From Bordetella parapertussis (lineage in GTDB: Bacteria; Pseudomonadota; Gammaproteobacteria; Burkholderiales; Burkholderiaceae), in the NCBI GenBank assembly GCA_945901665.1, contig CAMDLJ010000098.1:1-8151 (forward strand): a stretch of 8,151 nucleotides of DNA. Reading direction: 5' to 3'. The position numbers and the translations under genes are program-made. This document shows, in pieces, positions 5,189 through 8,151 of this stretch (position 1 is the stretch's first letter; each line of letters begins with the position of its first letter). Under the pieces are notes generated by a model. It ran no database searches and was not told where the DNA came from. It was given only the letters and a program-made list of their open reading frames with translations.

Positions 5189-6250
5189 TCAAGCCGCTTG
5201 TAGGCGCCGGCACAGGGCTTGTCCGGTTTCATGGGTGCCCAGAAGGCCGCCAATATCGCGGGTGCATTCACCAGATGCCACGCAGTCGCTGACCGCTTTT
5301 TCCATGGCCTGTGACGCGGCCCAAAAATGGGGTTTGTCGTGGCGCGAAGCATGCCAGGCCAACAACATGGCCGCAGACAAAACCTGTGAGAAAGGATTGG
5401 CCAGGTTGAGGCCAGCGATGTCTGGCGCAGAGCCATGCGCGGCCTGGCCCATGGCATGTTGGGCACCGGCATTCAATGAGCCGCCCAGGCCCAAGCTGCC
5501 TGAAAGCTCTGCGGTGAGGTCAGACAAGATGTCGCCAAACATATTGGTGGTGACAATCACATCAAACTTCTCCGGTGCGCGCACCACATGCGCCATCATG
5601 GCGTCGACGATGAAGTCGTCCACCGCCACATCGGGAAATTCTTGGCCCACATCGGCGCAGGCTTGCAAGAACAAACCATCGGTGATGCGCAGCACATTGG
5701 CTTTGTGCACCAGGGTGAGTCGCTTTTGGCGCAAACGGGCCAACTCAAATGCGCTTCGGGCAATGCGCTCACAGCACACCCGGGTGATGCGCCGCATCGA
5801 TATGGCCACATCGTCTGTGACCAAAATTTCGCTGTGCCCCATGGCCATGTTGCGGTCGGCATAAAACCCCTCGGTGTTCTCACGCACCACCACCAGGTCA
5901 AACGGTCCGGTCAGGGTTTTGATGCCGGTATAGGTTTTGGCCGGTCGAATGTTGGCATACAGGTCGAGGTTTTTGCGAAAAAACTTGGATGGATTGATCT
6001 CACCTTTGGATTCGTCTTTGAAGTCATAAGTGGCCATGGGGCCCAGCAGCAGGCCATCGGCGGCTTTGACTTTGTCCAGCAAGCCCTGCGTGACCGTGGC
6101 GCCATGTTGGCGCAAGCTGTCATGGCCTGCGATTTCATGGCTCAGTTGCAAGCCCAGACCAAAGACCGCATTGGCTTTTTCCAGCAACTCGACGCTGACC
6201 TGCATGGTCTCTGGGCCTATGCCGTCGCCGGGGATGATGACGATGTTCAT
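5189..6250 (-). CDS. Isocitrate/isopropylmalate-family NAD-dependent dehydrogenase
   Basis: 353-residue cytosolic beta-decarboxylating dehydrogenase that oxidises a 2-hydroxy acid (malate-type moiety) with NAD and Mg/Mn. Visible motifs: IPGDGIGPE (6-14); Arg92 and Arg102 in FFRKNLDLYANIRP; RENTEGFYAD (123-132) with Arg123 and catalytic Tyr130; HKANVLRITDG (182-192) with catalytic Lys183; metal-binding Asp216, Asp240 and Asp244 (FGDILSD); and HGSAPDIAG (272-280), whose Asp277-Ile278 correspond to the NAD-selecting pair of Thermus isopropylmalate dehydrogenase. RENTEG rather than RELTGG argues against a housekeeping LeuB and points to the homoisocitrate/tartrate/NAD-isocitrate side of the family. 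The substrate loop before Arg92 (GEINPSKFF) fits none of these exactly. The ATG lies 6 nt after the stop of the Bug receptor gene, implying translational coupling. The substrate may be the acid that receptor binds. Confidence 0.88.
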   Translation of the reverse strand: MNIVIIPGDGIGPETMQVSVELLEKANAVFGLGLQLSHEIAGHDSLRQHGATVTQGLLDKVKAADGLLLGPMATYDFKDESKGEINPSKFFRKNLDLYANIRPAKTYTGIKTLTGPFDLVVVRENTEGFYADRNMAMGHSEILVTDDVAISMRRITRVCCERIARSAFELARLRQKRLTLVHKANVLRITDGLFLQACADVGQEFPDVAVDDFIVDAMMAHVVRAPEKFDVIVTTNMFGDILSDLTAELSGSLGLGGSLNAGAQHAMGQAAHGSAPDIAGLNLANPFSQVLSAAMLLAWHASRHDKPHFWAASQAMEKAVSDCVASGECTRDIGGLLGTHETGQALCRRLQAA

Positions 6251-6256
6251 GTCAGC

Positions 6257-7261
6257 TCATTCAGCTTTGAGGTTGGCTTCTTTGACCAGCTTTTCAAACT
6301 TGACGGCTTCATTGCGCACATATTCAGCAAATTCTGCTGGCGTGTTGCGCGGAACGCTCAAGTTGTCAGCATCAAAGCGTGCGCGAATATCGGGGCTGGC
6401 CAAAATGGCATTCACCTCTTTGTTCAGGCTCTGCACCACCGCAGCGGGTGTATCGGCAGGTGCAAACAAGCCGCCCCACAGCGAATAGCTAAAACCTGGG
6501 ATGGCCACCTCCGCCACTGTCGGCACTTGTGGCAGGGAGTTCATGCGTTGGGGCGTGGTCACGGCCAAGGCTTTGAGCTTGCCTCCTTTGACTTGGGGCA
6601 CTGCGGCCGATGCGCTGCTGAAAAACATTTGAATGCGGTTGCCCATCAAGTCGGCCATCAGTGGGCCCACACCTTTGTAGGGCACATGCACCATATTGAG
6701 TTTGGCGCCCACCGACAAGGCTACCGCGGCCAAATGCCCTGGTGTGCCTGCCCCCACCGATGCAAAACTGAACTCGCCCGGTTTGGCGCGGGCTTGTTGC
6801 AGCAATTCACTCAAGGAGTTGTAGGGCGCGTCTACAGGGGCCAACAACACCAGCGGGGCATTGCCAATCAACACCACGGGAATCATGTCTTTGAGCGGGT
6901 CGTAGCCCAAATCCTTCATCAGCACCCGGTTGACCGCAATCTCGCCGGTTTGGCCCAAAAACAAGGTGTGGCCATCGTTGCGGGCTTTGACCGCCAAACG
7001 CGTGCCCACCGTGCCTGACACACCGGGTTTGTTGTCCACCAAAACGGTTTGTTTGTACACCGAAGTCAGCCGTTCGCTGACCAAGCGGGCAAAGGTATCG
7101 CCTTGGCCGCCAGGCGCATAGGCCACGATGATGCTGACCGGTTTGGTGGGGTAGTCGCCCTCTGCAGCAGCGGCGCTGCCCGAGGCCCACATCAGCCCAG
7201 TGCACAAAGCAAACAAGAGGCTGTGGCGCCAGGCGAAGTTCAAATTCAACAGGTTCTTCAT
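6257..7261 (-). CDS. Bug family tripartite tricarboxylate transporter receptor (TctC-like)
   Basis: 334-residue periplasmic solute-binding protein of the Bug/TctC family, which is greatly expanded in Burkholderiales and mostly binds carboxylates or their amides. The signal peptide is about residues 1-33 (NFAWRHSLLFALC... to AAAA). The mature start DYPTKPVSIIVAYAPGGQGD (36-55) is the family hallmark, with the APGGxxD ligand loop at 49-55. Further family patterns are FASVGAGTPGHLAA, HVPYKGVGPLMADLMGNRIQMFF, GGKLKALAVTTPQR and the PGFSYSLWGGLFAPADTP block near the C-terminus. Length is normal. The ATG at 7261 is preferred to a TTG two codons upstream. No TctA/TctB membrane genes are in the window, which is common for Bug genes. 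It sits between the CMD-family gene (46 nt upstream) and the dehydrogenase (6 nt downstream), suggesting uptake of that enzyme's substrate or a precursor. Confidence 0.95.
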   Translation of the reverse strand: MKNLLNLNFAWRHSLLFALCTGLMWASGSAAAAEGDYPTKPVSIIVAYAPGGQGDTFARLVSERLTSVYKQTVLVDNKPGVSGTVGTRLAVKARNDGHTLFLGQTGEIAVNRVLMKDLGYDPLKDMIPVVLIGNAPLVLLAPVDAPYNSLSELLQQARAKPGEFSFASVGAGTPGHLAAVALSVGAKLNMVHVPYKGVGPLMADLMGNRIQMFFSSASAAVPQVKGGKLKALAVTTPQRMNSLPQVPTVAEVAIPGFSYSLWGGLFAPADTPAAVVQSLNKEVNAILASPDIRARFDADNLSVPRNTPAEFAEYVRNEAVKFEKLVKEANLKAE

Positions 7262-7307
7262 GATCAACTTTCTGTAATCAGTGATGGGGTGACAGCGGAC
7301 TCGACGC

Positions 7308-7898
7308 TCAAGCCAGCAGGCGCTGGCGAATGGTCTCGGGGCTGAGGACTGCCAAGGGTGGCTGTCCTTGGTTGGGGATGCCGACTTGGGTGGCGTTCAG
7401 CAGCATCGACACCATGGTGTATGTGCCCGACAAAACAATCAGGTCAATGATCTGTTGCTCGCCCAAAATTTGCATGGCCTTTTGCCACAAAGCGTCATTG
7501 ACTTGGTGGTTCAAGGTGAGTTGAATGCAAAAGTCATAGACCAACGCTTGGGTTTCGTCCATGCGCTGAGGGCGCTGGCATTGGCGCAAATCATCGGCAA
7601 TGTGCTGTGGCAAACCAGCGCGGATGGCGATGGGCTCATGCGCCCACCACTCGTATTGCGCATTGGCCACCCGGGCCTGGATCAGGATGGCGAATTCGTT
7701 GAGTGCTTTGGGCACCGAGGTTTTAAAGCGCAAGTAGTCCAGCAGGTCAAAGCATCGCCGCGCCATTTCTGGGCTGCGCATCAAGGCGTTGTAGGGCCCA
7801 CCCAGACCGGCACTGGAGATTTTCAAAATATCGTCGGCCAAGGGGCGAACCTCGGGGGGCAGTTCTTCGTAGCTGCGCAGGGCAAATCGTTCGTTCAT
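7308..7898 (-). CDS. Carboxymuconolactone decarboxylase (CMD) family protein
   Basis: 196-residue cytosolic all-helical protein of the CMD/AhpD-like superfamily. Key stretch 64-100: KALNEFAILIQARVANAQYEWWAHEPIAIRAGLPQHI, with Glu68, the QYEW (81-84) and His87 that are typical of CMD-like proteins. The peroxidase CxxC of AhpD is absent (the Cys residues at 50, 107 and 124 are not in such a motif), so a redox role is unlikely. The C-terminal helices (IIDLIVLSGTYTMVSMLLNA, 150-169) match the second half of the two-domain-like members. The ATG at 7898 is chosen over a longer frame because GGAG (7909-7906) lies 7 nt upstream. It overlaps the stop of the preceding gene by 4 nt (ATGA), so the two are probably translationally coupled. 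Real decarboxylase/lactone activity is unproven; many members are annotated by fold only. Confidence 0.9.
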   Translation of the reverse strand: MNERFALRSYEELPPEVRPLADDILKISSAGLGGPYNALMRSPEMARRCFDLLDYLRFKTSVPKALNEFAILIQARVANAQYEWWAHEPIAIRAGLPQHIADDLRQCQRPQRMDETQALVYDFCIQLTLNHQVNDALWQKAMQILGEQQIIDLIVLSGTYTMVSMLLNATQVGIPNQGQPPLAVLSPETIRQRLLA

Positions 7899-8151
7899 GG
7901 GGAGGCTCCAGCCAAAGTGTGAAGGGATTGAAAAAAAGTACGGCGTGTATTGGTGAAGTGTGGCCGACAGCGGCTGCTCCAATCGCTGGCGCGCACAGCC
8001 AACCAGTCGGGTGAGCCCATCACCTCTGGCGATGTCAGGTCATAGCAGGCAAAAGAGCGCGGGCCGTGGTCGTGGTTGAGGTAGCGCTGGGCGCGCACAC
8101 AGCCATCGACCATGGCCAAGCCAGGCATGTGCTCTTGGGCGTACCACTGCG
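7895..8151 (-). CDS. EthD/dimeric alpha-beta-barrel-like protein (3' part only)
   Basis: C-terminal 84 residues or so of a gene that starts beyond the right edge. The pattern QWYAQEHMPGLAMVDGCVRAQRYLNHDHGPRSFACYDL, followed by SPEVMGSPDWLAV, resembles 'WY..eH.P......G....RRY......P.Y.a.Y.l...evl.S..Y' of small dimeric alpha+beta-barrel (EthD-like) proteins, which bind aromatic or other hydrophobic acids in related enzymes. The visible His (in QEHMPG) is the residue that is usually conserved. The stop codon overlaps the CMD start as ATGA, so it belongs to the same operon. I cannot tell whether this domain is the whole protein or the end of a longer one. Family name is inference from the motif. 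Confidence 0.68.
   Translation of the reverse strand, partial: QWYAQEHMPGLAMVDGCVRAQRYLNHDHGPRSFACYDLTSPEVMGSPDWLAVRASDWSSRCRPHFTNTRRTFFQSLHTLAGASP

Noticed and set aside
5189..6250. Dehydrogenase as the housekeeping leuB
   Set aside because: It has RENTEGFYA instead of the LeuB RELTGGIYF pattern and no leuC/leuD neighbours; the context is a Bug receptor operon.
5588..7018. 476-codon open frame on the plus strand, antisense to the dehydrogenase and Bug genes
   Set aside because: It lies wholly opposite two well-supported genes, its translation is rich in His, Gln, Gly and Cys with no family motif, and it has the look of a codon-bias shadow. The only oddity is its length.
7308..7898. CMD-family gene as an AhpD-type alkylhydroperoxidase
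   Set aside because: The required CxxC motif is missing.

Overview
The window looks like chromosomal DNA from a betaproteobacterium, most likely of the order Burkholderiales (a freshwater Comamonadaceae-like organism is a fair guess). The reasons are a Bug/TctC-type tripartite tricarboxylate receptor beside catabolic enzymes, a TRAP-transporter receptor, a SOUL haem-binding protein and moderately GC-rich coding sequence. The species assignment is inference; no rRNA or marker gene is present. I see no insertion sequence, phage gene, CRISPR array or plasmid function.

Layout. Left edge: the 5' part of a TRAP-type solute receptor gene on the minus strand, divergent from a complete tRNA-Ser(UGA) gene on the plus strand. 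Next is an isolated minus-strand gene for a secreted outer-membrane beta-barrel protein, with a clear intrinsic terminator just after its stop. A 194-bp divergent intergenic region rich in small inverted repeats separates it from a plus-strand set of three: a periplasmic SOUL haem-binding protein, a BPL_N/class I amidotransferase-like protein with an intact Cys nucleophile elbow, and an NTF2-like (DUF4440/SnoaL-type) protein. This set ends stop-to-stop, with no spacer, against a minus-strand SDR oxidoreductase gene.

The rest of the window is on the minus strand. Upstream of the SDR gene lies a small secreted protein with an exact 23-residue cysteine periodicity. The right third is a compact operon read leftward from beyond the right edge: the 3' end of an EthD/dimeric-barrel-like gene, an ATGA overlap with a carboxymuconolactone-decarboxylase-family gene, a Bug/TctC periplasmic receptor, an isocitrate/isopropylmalate-type NAD-dependent beta-decarboxylating dehydrogenase starting 6 nt after the receptor, and a short helical protein of unknown function.

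How they may work together. The right-hand operon has the composition of an organic-acid uptake and catabolism locus: a periplasmic receptor for a carboxylate, a dehydrogenase acting on a 2-hydroxy acid, and small barrel/CMD enzymes. The substrate cannot be read from the sequence. The SOUL/BPL_N/NTF2 set is a plausible co-transcribed unit of unknown role. No obviously new defence or mobile system is visible. The most distinctive items are the Cys-repeat secreted protein and the uncharacterised dehydrogenase/CMD/Bug operon.
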